Assembly: GCA_024762655.1 (NCBI GenBank)
Contig: JANTHB010000033.1
Coordinates: 1 to 36,955, forward strand
Source of the DNA: Bacteroidales bacterium
GTDB lineage: Bacteria > Bacteroidota > Bacteroidia > Bacteroidales > VadinHA17
DNA: 36,955 nucleotides
Direction: 5' to 3'
Each line of letters begins with the position of its first letter. Positions within the stretch are counted from its first letter, which is position 1. Under the pieces are notes generated by a model that had not been told where the DNA came from, ran no database searches, and was given only the letters and a program-made list of their open reading frames with translations. The position numbers and the translations under genes were made by a program. Shown piece by piece: positions 17,357 through 26,881 of the stretch.

Positions 17357-20346
17357 GCTTTCGGGAGCATCTGTTCTACTCCCGGTTTCAGCACCACCCC
17401 CGTATTTTTCCGGCCGTCTATTTTAATCACCACAGGCTCTCCGAAACGGATGTGCCGGATATATTTTGTTTCAAAAACCGCCGGCTGTCTGTTCAGATAT
17501 TCCAGATCCAGGTATCCTCTGTTTTCATGCTGGTTTACGGTAAAGTAACCCACCCTGAAAGAGGTAAGGTTCTGGAAGAAGTGCGTTCCCTGGCTCGGGT
17601 CCACCCGGTAGTTTTCCTGGCCGGCTTCCACGATCAGGCGGGCCTGTGATATCTGAGGCCACTTGACAGGTATGCCCAGCCAGGGGTCTGAAGAGCCCCA
17701 GCGTCCCGGCCCGATCAGGATAAAGTTTTTTCCTTCCCGGGCCAACATCCGGTTTCTTTCATCTATCTCTTCTGCAATCTCTTTGCTGCGGGCCGCATCA
17801 AAAACTTCCGGTTTCACATACACAATATCCAGCACATCACGGATCACGCCATTCCCCAGTGCCGAGTCAGAAAATAAAATCGTCTCCTTCTTTTTTACCT
17901 TTCCGATTTCTATTTTTACCATCTGATCATCATCCACGATAGGTCGTATCTGCAGGAAGTAAAACACCCGGGGTTGTCCGGGAGGGGTTTCCATATCTAC
18001 GGCAAATTCGATCTCTATGGGATTTCCCATCTCGCGATGTCCGACAGAAAGCAGCTCGCGAAGGATTTCAGCCAACGGGAACTGCCCGTAATTCAGAATA
18101 TTGGAAAAGGTAATCACTTTCTTCCCTTTTTCAACCGCTCCATCCCTGATCATATGGTTCTCAAAATCATATGTACTCGTCACATATTCAAGGGCGGCAT
18201 CATCCGGTGCTTCACGGATGCTTAGTTTCTTCAGATTCACAGCATCATCGGTAGAAGGCACAAAACTGCCGATATCCATGTCCAGGGCATAAAAACGGTT
18301 TTGGGTTTCTTTCAGGGAGGTATCCGTAGAAGAGAGTTGAAGGATTTTTTTTGGATATTTAGGGGAAAAACGCAATGATTTTTCACCATCCACCACCAGT
18401 TTTCCCAGGCCGAAAGCCACATTGGCGATTCCGTCTGACGGTTTCTCAGGAGGTATCGGATAAAAATTAATGGAGCGGGCCACCCCGGAAAAAGTAGGAT
18501 AAAACAGGTTTCCATGCGGACGCCCACATACTTCCTGCAGGACGATCCCCATTTTTTCCTCGTCGATCACATTCGAGGTAGCATCCATGTATGCTTTACT
18601 GTTTCTGAAATATACGGAGGCATACACCTGTTTGATGGCTGTATTCATAGCTTCGAGCATCTTTTTCTTATCTTCCGTACCAGGAATCATATAGGTGGAA
18701 TATATCCCTGCAAAGGGCTGATAGTGGGAGTCTTCCAGTTTACTTGACGAACGGACGGCTATGGGGTTACGGGCTATCTCAAGAAAAGCTTTCAGATCCT
18801 GCTGTAATGAATCCGGCAGGCGGGCATCCACGAACTTTCTCAGGACTTCCTCATCCTCAGCGTCGGAGAGCGCGATTTTATATAAGTCGTTGTTTTCCAT
18901 GAACGCATCAAAAATATCCGTCGCAATCACCACTGTCCGGGGGATGGTGATCTGAACTCCATCGAATTTATTAAACAGGCGATTATTCTTTATCATGGTA
19001 TTCACGAATGCCAGTCCGCGGGCTTTTCCTCCGATAGAACCTTCTCCTATGCGGGAAAAAGTCACATACTCATCATAGGTTTCCGGGTTAAATTTGGCAA
19101 TAACCCCCCTACCCTTTCCACGGCGATAGCTGGAGATGGCCACATAAACGAACTTCCTCAGATCATCCATTGTATCGAAGTCTTCAGGACGGAGGTATTT
19201 GAACATCTGGGCCAATGGGAATAGAGCACGCGCATTCAACCACCTGGAAAAATGATTCTTTCCGGTATGGTATTTCAGGGATTTATCGGGGATGGTCATC
19301 AATTTCTGCTGAAACCGCTGCAGATCAGCCGCCCTGTCAATCTCTTCCCCTGTATCAGGATCGCGGAAGATAAAAGGACCGAATGCAAAGTTCTCCATGA
19401 TAAACTGTTTCAGTTCACCAGGCAATGTTTTGGAATATTTGTGGATAAATCCGGCCTCCATTTTCCGGGTTTTTTCCGCCAGTTGTTTATCGGAAGATTG
19501 CAGCAAAAAAGGCATATGCTTGTCAAATGCCCGCACATAGTCCAGCAACTTAAAACCGGCTTCCGGATCTTTAACCCCCTGATTCTTAAAACTAACATCT
19601 GAAATAATGCCGAGGATATTGTATTTGTATTTATCAAAAAGCGTTCTGGCATCTTCCAGATTGGTTGCCAGCAGGACTTTAGGACGACCTCTCATGCGCA
19701 ACATCTTCTGGTGCTCATTCAGGCCTTCCATCTGAAATTCTTTGGATTGACGAAGTATGATCCGGTAGAGGTTTGGCAGATAAGAGGAGATGAATCTGAT
19801 AGAATCTTCTACAAAGAGGATTGCCTGCACTCCTGTTTTCAGGATATCGTCCTCGGCATTCATTTTGTCCTCAATCAGTTTTATTATAGCCAGCAGAATA
19901 TCGGCATTGCCCAGCCAGCTGAAGACATAATCTATGGCTGACAGATCTTCCTCCTCAATTTTTTTGGAGACCTCCCTTGTAAAATAGGTAAGTACTACAA
20001 TGGGAATATCCGGTTTAATATTTTTCATCTCCCGGGCCAGGGTAAAAGCGTCCTTATTTCCTACCCTGAGCGCAGAAATAACCAGGTCAACCGGTTCGTT
20101 CCGGAGAATTGAAAAACCTTTTTCCGGGGTATCCGCCTGAATAACCACCGGTGGATAGCGCAGATTCAGAGAAACATACTCATTAAAGATCTGCTCTTCA
20201 ATGCGTCCGTCTTCTTCGAGGATGAAAGCATCATAATGACTGCAAACCAATAATACCCGGTGGATACGCTTCTGCATCAGTTTGCTGAAGGAGGTATCCG
20301 TAAAATCATAATTCAGTTTATCCCAGTTCAGTCGGTTAATTTCCAT
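17353..20346 (-). CDS. Two receiver-like domains + PEP synthase/PPDK_N-like ATP-grasp protein (often named phosphoenolpyruvate synthase)
   Basis: 997 aa; REC-like segments (HRVLLVCSHYD..., AILFVEDS...IISDVSF...), PPDK_N motifs SIGGKARGLAFVNTMI, IAVRSSSKLEDSHYQPFAGIYSTY, FYFLQIRPIV, and a C-terminal region with FILIGPGRWGSSDPWLGIPVKWPQISQARLIVE. Confidence 0.85.
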   Translation of the reverse strand: MEINRLNWDKLNYDFTDTSFSKLMQKRIHRVLLVCSHYDAFILEEDGRIEEQIFNEYVSLNLRYPPVVIQADTPEKGFSILRNEPVDLVISALRVGNKDAFTLAREMKNIKPDIPIVVLTYFTREVSKKIEEEDLSAIDYVFSWLGNADILLAIIKLIEDKMNAEDDILKTGVQAILFVEDSIRFISSYLPNLYRIILRQSKEFQMEGLNEHQKMLRMRGRPKVLLATNLEDARTLFDKYKYNILGIISDVSFKNQGVKDPEAGFKLLDYVRAFDKHMPFLLQSSDKQLAEKTRKMEAGFIHKYSKTLPGELKQFIMENFAFGPFIFRDPDTGEEIDRAADLQRFQQKLMTIPDKSLKYHTGKNHFSRWLNARALFPLAQMFKYLRPEDFDTMDDLRKFVYVAISSYRRGKGRGVIAKFNPETYDEYVTFSRIGEGSIGGKARGLAFVNTMIKNNRLFNKFDGVQITIPRTVVIATDIFDAFMENNDLYKIALSDAEDEEVLRKFVDARLPDSLQQDLKAFLEIARNPIAVRSSSKLEDSHYQPFAGIYSTYMIPGTEDKKKMLEAMNTAIKQVYASVYFRNSKAYMDATSNVIDEEKMGIVLQEVCGRPHGNLFYPTFSGVARSINFYPIPPEKPSDGIANVAFGLGKLVVDGEKSLRFSPKYPKKILQLSSTDTSLKETQNRFYALDMDIGSFVPSTDDAVNLKKLSIREAPDDAALEYVTSTYDFENHMIRDGAVEKGKKVITFSNILNYGQFPLAEILRELLSVGHREMGNPIEIEFAVDMETPPGQPRVFYFLQIRPIVDDDQMVKIEIGKVKKKETILFSDSALGNGVIRDVLDIVYVKPEVFDAARSKEIAEEIDERNRMLAREGKNFILIGPGRWGSSDPWLGIPVKWPQISQARLIVEAGQENYRVDPSQGTHFFQNLTSFRVGYFTVNQHENRGYLDLEYLNRQPAVFETKYIRHIRFGEPVVIKIDGRKNTGVVLKPGVEQMLPKA

Positions 20347-20367
20347 GTGTTTGCATTTCAGGTAATA

Positions 20368-23300
20368 CTATCCTTTATTCCCATTGTTCTGGAAGAGGAT
20401 TGCAGAAGCTCTTTTTTTCCCGTTCATGTAGATTTTCAAAGGTTTTCCGAACCGGATATGCCTGCAATATTTTGTTTTGTTCACTTCTTTTTGCTTTTTC
20501 AGGATATCCCAGCGGATCACATCCTCGGGGATATAATGCTGAATGGAGAAATAACCGACATTCATGGAAGTGACATTATGAAAAAAATGCGATCCGAGGG
20601 AAGCATCCAGCGGGAAGTCCTCCAGGCTGGTTTCCACGATCACCTTGGCATGGGATATCTGTGGCCAGATCACAGGGATTCCGATAAAAGGATCGCGTGT
20701 TCCCCAGCGTCCCGGTCCTATCAGGACATAATACCGGTGTTCCTTTATCATTTCGTCATTCAGGGCAGCGATTTCATCCGCTATAGTGCGCGTGCCGGTA
20801 TTCTCAAAAGTATCCGGATCGATATAGATCACATCGGTTATGGTATCTATCTTCCCGTTTCCCATACTGTGGGTGCTGTACAATAAGAGTTTAGATTTGT
20901 CCAGGGTATCAAAATCTATTTTAAAATCCAGTTCTGCGCTAACCAGGGGTTTTATCTGCAAAACATAAAAAGAAGCTTTGCCGTCTTCATCTTTCTTCAG
21001 ATCCACGGCATACTCAATCTCCACCAGTGATCCCAGGGCTTCCTTAAACAGGTCTAAGGTAAAATCAATGGTTCTGGCCAGGGGGATATAATCATATTTC
21101 AGAATATTGGCAAAGTTCACCACGCGGGGGCCCGGCACCTCCAGTCCGGGCTCCAGCCTGTCGTTATTGGCATCATAAACCGACACACAATGTTTCAGGG
21201 TTCCGTCTTTCTCGGCCTGGTCGAGGGGAAGCCTGGCCAGACCGGCTTCTTCGCCCTCCAGCAGGTTCAGGTCATCTTTTCTCAGGTCCACAGCAAAGAA
21301 TTCCGTCTGGGAATTTTTTATCAGATATTTGGGAGTATATATTTCATTTTTGGGATAACGAGGCGAGAAACGATAGGTTTTTTCGCCGGTCATTACATAC
21401 TGACCCAGGCCGATTGCAGCCAGGGCAAAACCTTCTTCGGGTTTCATGTGGGCTACGGGGTAGTAGTTATAGGACTGAGCGGTACCGCTGATGTGAGGAT
21501 AGTAAAAATCACCATGAACGGAGCCCACCACCTCCTGGATGACCACCGCCATTTTCTCTTCATCAATCTTATAATCAATGGCTTCAAAATATCTCCGGGC
21601 CTGCGGAGAGTAAATGGAGGCAAAAACCAGTTTTATCGCATCTTCCGTTTGTCTGAGGCAGACTTCCAGATCGGGGTGGGTATTGGGCAAAATATAGGTT
21701 CCGAAGATTCCCGAAAAAGGCTGTGTCAAAGAATCTTCCAGGAGACTGGATGAGCGGACCGCCAATGGATTCCTGATTTTCTGCAACAGGATCCTTAATT
21801 TCTTCTCCAGTTCGTCCGTCAGCGTACCTTCCAGAAATTTTTCCTGTAACCTGAGGTAATCTTCCCCTGAAAAAACCAATTCTCTCAATTGGTTTCTTTC
21901 CATGAACAAGTCAAATTCATCCGTCCCGATAATAGAAGTTCTCGGAATGCGCATATTGATCCCGGCAACCAATTCGGACAGGCCGAATTTATAAATCAGC
22001 GTATTGGTGAAAGTAAGTCCTCTGCCTTTTCCTCCCAACGAACCGGAGGAGAGGCTGACGATATTGGTTTCGTCGAGCACCGCCTGTTCGGAGAAAGGCA
22101 CTATTTTTCCTTTGTCCTGCTCTCTCCTGCGTTGACGGACCGTATTGATTAAAAATTCCCTCAGCTCCTTTATGCTTCTGAAATCCGACACTTTCAACGG
22201 ATTAATTAGTTTGGCTATCATAGTTTCTCCCCTTGCCATAAGCCAAAGAGAGAAATGATTCTTCATAGAATGATATGCCAGTGAATCTTCCGGGATGGTT
22301 TTCAGATAATCTTCAAACTCTGCCATAGAGCGGGCCACTGCAATTTCTTTTCCATCCTTATCCCGGTAGACGAAATGTCCGAATCCAAGATAGTAATTAA
22401 TAAAATGACGAAGATCCTGAAAAAGGGTAGCGGAATTTTTATCAATAAAATTTGCATTTAATTCGGCAGCCAGTTTTTCATTGATTGTTTCATAGGACTG
22501 AAGGATCAGGGGAAGGTTCGGCAAAAACTTCCGGATATATTTCAACAGCTCATATCCTGCCCGGCTGTACATCCGGCCCTCTTTCGGAAAGCGTGCATCC
22601 GAGATGACACCCAGGAGATAATCTTTGTATTTTCTGATCACCTCGATGGCCTCCTCATAGGTGGTAGCCAGCACCACCTTGGGTCTGGCACGCAACTTCA
22701 GCACTTTATACCGGTCGTCAATGCCTACATCTTCGATCAGATTCCGCGTTTGTTCAAGAATCGTGGTATAAAGCACAGGCAAATAACGTGAAAAATACTT
22801 GGTATTGTCTTCCACCAGTAAGATCACCCGGGTATAAGCTATACGGGTGTCATTATCAGCATTTACCCAGTCTTCCAGAAGCTTCACCATGGCAAAGAAC
22901 ACTTTTGAATCGCCGTTCCACACAAAAAAGTGATCATGAGGTTCGAGTTTCCGGAGTTCATGCCGTATCAGGGGGATATCATTGTTGTTATTCAGCAACA
23001 AGTAGGTAGGCAGATAAGGATGGGCTTTTTTTATCTTACGGTACAGACGGATCGGGGATTTCTTATCTGCACCGATCATGATAATGATCTGATCAAAATG
23101 CTTTGATTTCATCCTTTTGAGTGCCTCCTCGCCGGAGGATACCGCTGTTATCCTGGGTATGGAGGTAAGGTTAAGCTGATGGTACTCTCCCAGAATATGA
23201 TCCGTAAACTGACCTTCTCCTTCAATACTGTAAGCATCATACAGGCTTGCTACCAGCAGAATCTCCTTTACCTTAAAAGGCATGAGATCATGGAAGAGAT

Positions 23301-23835
23301 CTCTGTCGGCATTATGCTTGTCCAGAAACAACTGCAGTAACTTCCTGCTTGTCAACCGTGTAACTCCGGAAGACAATACTTCCTTGCTGGTCTCATCCTG
23401 CTCAAAAACAGCCTTGCTTCTAATACGGTCTATATAATCGGTAAGAATGCGCCCAATGTCACGAATAAGTATTTTGTCGTCTCTGAGCATCAGCTCGATA
23501 TCTTCATTAACGGGAAAATAGTCTTTGGAATAATAAATGGTAATATCCCCTTTCCCCCCATCCAGGGTATTAATCTCTTCGGTTATAAAAAGGCCGGATA
23601 TCTGAAAATCGGGGGAAAGGAATTTTCTGTTCTGACAACTGATACGTACATTCGTGGCATTGGGGATTACGGCATGCCGTTTTATCAGAAAGATAAGCTG
23701 GTCTATCACGTCGTCCAGCGGTTTGTTCTGCCGGATTATTTCCGAGGCTTCACTGATATAGGCCAGTTCCCTGAAGCTTTTGTTTTTATCTTCCAGGGCT
23801 CTTTGATACGGATCGTTCAAAGGTTTGTTTTTCAT
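20368..23835 (-). CDS. GAF-like + two receiver-like domains + PEP synthase/PPDK_N-like ATP-grasp protein (paralog of downstream gene)
   Basis: ORF 20368..23925, likely start 23835 (MKNKPLNDPYQRALEDKNKSFRELAYISEASEIIRQ). SLGGKGRGLTFTNTLI, LAVRSSSLLEDSLTQPFSGIFGTY, FYVLQIKPLV, YVLIGPGRWGTRDPFIGIPVIWPQISHAKVIVE. Confidence 0.85.
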   Translation of the reverse strand: MKNKPLNDPYQRALEDKNKSFRELAYISEASEIIRQNKPLDDVIDQLIFLIKRHAVIPNATNVRISCQNRKFLSPDFQISGLFITEEINTLDGGKGDITIYYSKDYFPVNEDIELMLRDDKILIRDIGRILTDYIDRIRSKAVFEQDETSKEVLSSGVTRLTSRKLLQLFLDKHNADRDLFHDLMPFKVKEILLVASLYDAYSIEGEGQFTDHILGEYHQLNLTSIPRITAVSSGEEALKRMKSKHFDQIIIMIGADKKSPIRLYRKIKKAHPYLPTYLLLNNNNDIPLIRHELRKLEPHDHFFVWNGDSKVFFAMVKLLEDWVNADNDTRIAYTRVILLVEDNTKYFSRYLPVLYTTILEQTRNLIEDVGIDDRYKVLKLRARPKVVLATTYEEAIEVIRKYKDYLLGVISDARFPKEGRMYSRAGYELLKYIRKFLPNLPLILQSYETINEKLAAELNANFIDKNSATLFQDLRHFINYYLGFGHFVYRDKDGKEIAVARSMAEFEDYLKTIPEDSLAYHSMKNHFSLWLMARGETMIAKLINPLKVSDFRSIKELREFLINTVRQRRREQDKGKIVPFSEQAVLDETNIVSLSSGSLGGKGRGLTFTNTLIYKFGLSELVAGINMRIPRTSIIGTDEFDLFMERNQLRELVFSGEDYLRLQEKFLEGTLTDELEKKLRILLQKIRNPLAVRSSSLLEDSLTQPFSGIFGTYILPNTHPDLEVCLRQTEDAIKLVFASIYSPQARRYFEAIDYKIDEEKMAVVIQEVVGSVHGDFYYPHISGTAQSYNYYPVAHMKPEEGFALAAIGLGQYVMTGEKTYRFSPRYPKNEIYTPKYLIKNSQTEFFAVDLRKDDLNLLEGEEAGLARLPLDQAEKDGTLKHCVSVYDANNDRLEPGLEVPGPRVVNFANILKYDYIPLARTIDFTLDLFKEALGSLVEIEYAVDLKKDEDGKASFYVLQIKPLVSAELDFKIDFDTLDKSKLLLYSTHSMGNGKIDTITDVIYIDPDTFENTGTRTIADEIAALNDEMIKEHRYYVLIGPGRWGTRDPFIGIPVIWPQISHAKVIVETSLEDFPLDASLGSHFFHNVTSMNVGYFSIQHYIPEDVIRWDILKKQKEVNKTKYCRHIRFGKPLKIYMNGKKRASAILFQNNGNKG

Positions 23836-23908
23836 AAGTTGCTGCTTGATATCGTAAGTAAAGATAAGGCTTTCATAATAAAAAGCAGAAAGACACGGGG
23901 CAAAAAAA

Positions 23909-23936
23909 ATCCCGACATTTGACAATGCCGGGAATT
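23909..23936 (-). terminator. Rho-independent terminator downstream of korB
   Basis: Minus strand: TCCCGGCATT-GTCA-AATGTCGGGA followed by TTTTTTT. Confidence 0.8.
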
Positions 23937-23966
23937 TGTGATTTCATAATATATTCAGCAGGTAAA

Positions 23967-25001
23967 TTATTTCACTTCCCAGGTATTTCCACTGGTTAAC
24001 AGGTCGTCCATTTTTTTGATGGGGGAAGATTCTTTCACTTTTCCGATCTGGGCATGCACTGCCATATCATAAGTCGGGGCTGCGACATTCCGGATAATTC
24101 CCAAGGCCACGGGATAATTTGGCCAGCGCATGTTAACCAGCATCATGTGCAGGCCGGGATTGTTTTCGGTACTGTTATGTACCAGAATATCTTTTTCGGT
24201 GATTCCGTTTTCCCCGATCTTTACCACTTTTAGTTTCATATGTTCCCGGTCGAGGATCAATCCTTTGTCCCGTTCTTTTCCGAAGATCATGGGCTCACCG
24301 TCGCGGAGGATAATCTGCCGGTCTTCTTTGTGTTCACGGTCTGTAATATCGGCATAGGCTCCGTTATTATAGATCACACAATTCTGTAAAACCTCCACCA
24401 CAGACGTCCCTTCGTGTCGGGCAGCTTCGGTAAAAATCTCCGTAGAGAGTTTAATGTTGCCGTCTATGGTCCTGGCAAAAAATTTACCTTTGGCGCCAAT
24501 GACCAGTTCTCCCGGATTAAAAGGAGGCTCGACGGTGCCGTAGGGAGAAGTTTTGGTAATCTGGCCTTTTACGGAGGTAGGAGAGTATTGACCTTTGGTC
24601 AGTCCGTAAATGCGGTTATTAAACAGCAGAAGATTAATATCCACATTTCTTCTGGCGACATGTATAAGATGATTTCCTCCGATCGCCAGAGAATCTCCGT
24701 CACCGGTGATGGTCCAGACCGAGAGTTCGGGGTTAGCCACTTTAACGCCTGTTGAGATAGCGGCGGCACGTCCATGGATCCCGTGAAAACCATACGTCGC
24801 CATATAGTAAGGGAATCTTGAAGAACAGCCTATTCCAGAGATAACGGCATATTTTTCCTTTTTTATCCCCAGCTGGCTCATGGCCCTTTGCACACTGTTA
24901 AGGATGGCATGATCGCCGCAACCCGGGCACCATCTAACTTCCTGATCGCTTTTAAAGTCTTTAGGTGTATATACCACCTCTTGTGATGTTTCTTTAGACA
25001 T
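23967..25001 (-). CDS. korB: 2-oxoacid:ferredoxin oxidoreductase subunit beta (2-oxoglutarate type)
   Basis: VRWCPGCGDHAILNSVQRA, SGIGCSSRFPYYMATYGFHGIHGRA, TGDGDSLAIGGNHLIHVARRNVDINLLLFNNRIYGLTKGQYSPTS. Confidence 0.9.
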   Translation of the reverse strand: MSKETSQEVVYTPKDFKSDQEVRWCPGCGDHAILNSVQRAMSQLGIKKEKYAVISGIGCSSRFPYYMATYGFHGIHGRAAAISTGVKVANPELSVWTITGDGDSLAIGGNHLIHVARRNVDINLLLFNNRIYGLTKGQYSPTSVKGQITKTSPYGTVEPPFNPGELVIGAKGKFFARTIDGNIKLSTEIFTEAARHEGTSVVEVLQNCVIYNNGAYADITDREHKEDRQIILRDGEPMIFGKERDKGLILDREHMKLKVVKIGENGITEKDILVHNSTENNPGLHMMLVNMRWPNYPVALGIIRNVAAPTYDMAVHAQIGKVKESSPIKKMDDLLTSGNTWEVK

Positions 25002-25004
25002 ATC

Positions 25005-26849
25005 TTATCCCTCCTTTAAATTATTGACAGCATCTTTGATCTCTGCCACGGTAAAAGGTAAACCTTGCACTTTATTTAATTGATGATAATCGAACTGTGG
25101 GAAATTCATTCTGAGATAACCGGCGAACTGGCCCATATTCAATTCGCAAACCAGTATCTTTTTAAATTTTCTCAGAACATCCTCCACATTTCCCGGAAGA
25201 GGGTTAATGTAATTAAAATGTGCCAGTCCGACTTTTTTCCCTTCCTTATCCAATTCTTCCTGTGCTGATTTCAGGTGGCCATAGGTACTTCCCCAGCCCA
25301 CCAGCAACACATCGCCTTCCTGTTCGCCATCCACTTTCAGTGCGGGAATATCATGGACTATTCTTTTGACTTTTTCGGCCCGGATATTGGTCATTACCTG
25401 GTGGTTTACAGGGTCGTAGGAAACATTTCCGGAGATTTCATCTTTTTCCAGGCCGCCGATACGATGTTCCAGGCCGGGGGTACCGGGGATGGCCCAACCG
25501 CGTGCCAGGGTTTCCGGATCTCTTTTGTAAGGTTTATAGTCTTCAGTGCCTTCCGGAACGATGCGTGGCTTTATCTCCGGCAAATCACTCATGGCGGGGA
25601 TTTTCCAGGGCTCAGTGCCATTGGCCAGAAAACCGTCAGTCATCAGGACTACGGGGGTCATATGTTCCAGTGCGAGCCGTGCAGCTTCAAAAGCATAATA
25701 AAAACAGTTGGCCGGTGTGCTGGCGGCTACCACAGCCACGGGGCTTTCTCCGTTACGGCCATAAAGTACCTGCATCAAATCGGATTGTTCTGTTTTTGTA
25801 GGCAGACCGGTAGAGGGCCCCCCCCGCTGAACATCCACCACCACCAGGGGCAATTCTGTGATCACGGCCAGGCCTAGGGCTTCGGATTTCAGTGCAAGGC
25901 CCGGTCCTGAAGTAGTCGTAGCTGCCAGAAGTCCTGCAAAACTGGCACCGATAGAAGTAGTGATCCCGGCGATCTCATCTTCGGCCTGAACCGTTATAAC
26001 CCCCAGGTTCTTTCGCAAAGCCAGCTCTTCAAGAATACCGGTAGCCGGTGTTATGGGATAGGAACCGACAAAAAGCTGCAAGCCTGCTTTTTCGGAAGCA
26101 GCGATCAGTCCCCAGGCTGTAGCCGTGTTCCCGTTGATATTCCGGTAGGTCCCTTTTTCGATCTCCGCCGGTTTGACAACATAGGTAACATGCAAGGCCT
26201 CAATGGTCTCGGCATAATAATAACCGGCTTTCAGAACACGCTCATTGGCCTCGATGATTTCGGGTTTCTTTTTGAATTTACTTTTGAAAAAGTCTTCCGT
26301 AAACTTCAGCGGACGGTTAAAAACCCAATATATCATACCGAGGGCGAACATATTCTTACTACGGAGCACGCTTTTCATATCCAGTCCCATGTCCTCCAGT
26401 GCACGTTTTGTCAGAGAGGTTATAGGAGCCTGTATAACATTATAATCTTCCAGTTTTTCTTCCTTGATGGGATCTTCATTATAGCCTGCTTTTTCAATGT
26501 TCTTAGGGGTAAAGTTATCCACATCAATGATAATCATTGCTCCGGGTTTTAGCCAGCGAGCATTGGCTTTCAGGGCAGCCGGGTTCATAGCCACCAGCAC
26601 ATCCGCCAGGTCACCCGGGGTTTTTACACGAGCATGTCCGAAGTGAACCTGAAAGCCGGAAACACCTCCTACAGTCCCCTGCGGAGCGCGTATCTCTGCC
26701 GGATAATCAGGAAAAGTAGCAATATCATTGCCAAGTAATGCAGCCGTATTGGAAAACAACGTCCCCGTCAACTGCATACCATCACCGGAATCTCCCGAAA
26801 ACCTGATGACGACATCTTCCAGTTCAATAGGCTTGTTTTTTTTTGTCAT
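25005..26849 (-). CDS. korA: 2-oxoacid:acceptor oxidoreductase subunit alpha (gamma-alpha fusion)
   Basis: VIRFSGDSGDGMQLTGTLFSNTAALLGNDIATFPDYPAEIRAPQGTVGGVSGFQVHFG; GSYPITPATGILEEL; DVQRGGPSTGLPTKTEQSDL. Confidence 0.92.
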   Translation of the reverse strand: MTKKNKPIELEDVVIRFSGDSGDGMQLTGTLFSNTAALLGNDIATFPDYPAEIRAPQGTVGGVSGFQVHFGHARVKTPGDLADVLVAMNPAALKANARWLKPGAMIIIDVDNFTPKNIEKAGYNEDPIKEEKLEDYNVIQAPITSLTKRALEDMGLDMKSVLRSKNMFALGMIYWVFNRPLKFTEDFFKSKFKKKPEIIEANERVLKAGYYYAETIEALHVTYVVKPAEIEKGTYRNINGNTATAWGLIAASEKAGLQLFVGSYPITPATGILEELALRKNLGVITVQAEDEIAGITTSIGASFAGLLAATTTSGPGLALKSEALGLAVITELPLVVVDVQRGGPSTGLPTKTEQSDLMQVLYGRNGESPVAVVAASTPANCFYYAFEAARLALEHMTPVVLMTDGFLANGTEPWKIPAMSDLPEIKPRIVPEGTEDYKPYKRDPETLARGWAIPGTPGLEHRIGGLEKDEISGNVSYDPVNHQVMTNIRAEKVKRIVHDIPALKVDGEQEGDVLLVGWGSTYGHLKSAQEELDKEGKKVGLAHFNYINPLPGNVEDVLRKFKKILVCELNMGQFAGYLRMNFPQFDYHQLNKVQGLPFTVAEIKDAVNNLKEG

Positions 26850-26881
26850 GAATAGTTATTTTATTTTGTATCAATAAGTTA

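Noticed and set aside
20260-20886. 208-aa + strand ORF across the junction of the two ATP-grasp genes
   Set aside because: Antisense to two well-supported coding regions; no domain signal.
17353-23835. Calling the two large genes phosphoenolpyruvate synthase (ppsA)
   Set aside because: They have the ATP-grasp domain only; the canonical His motif and PEP-binding barrel are not visible.
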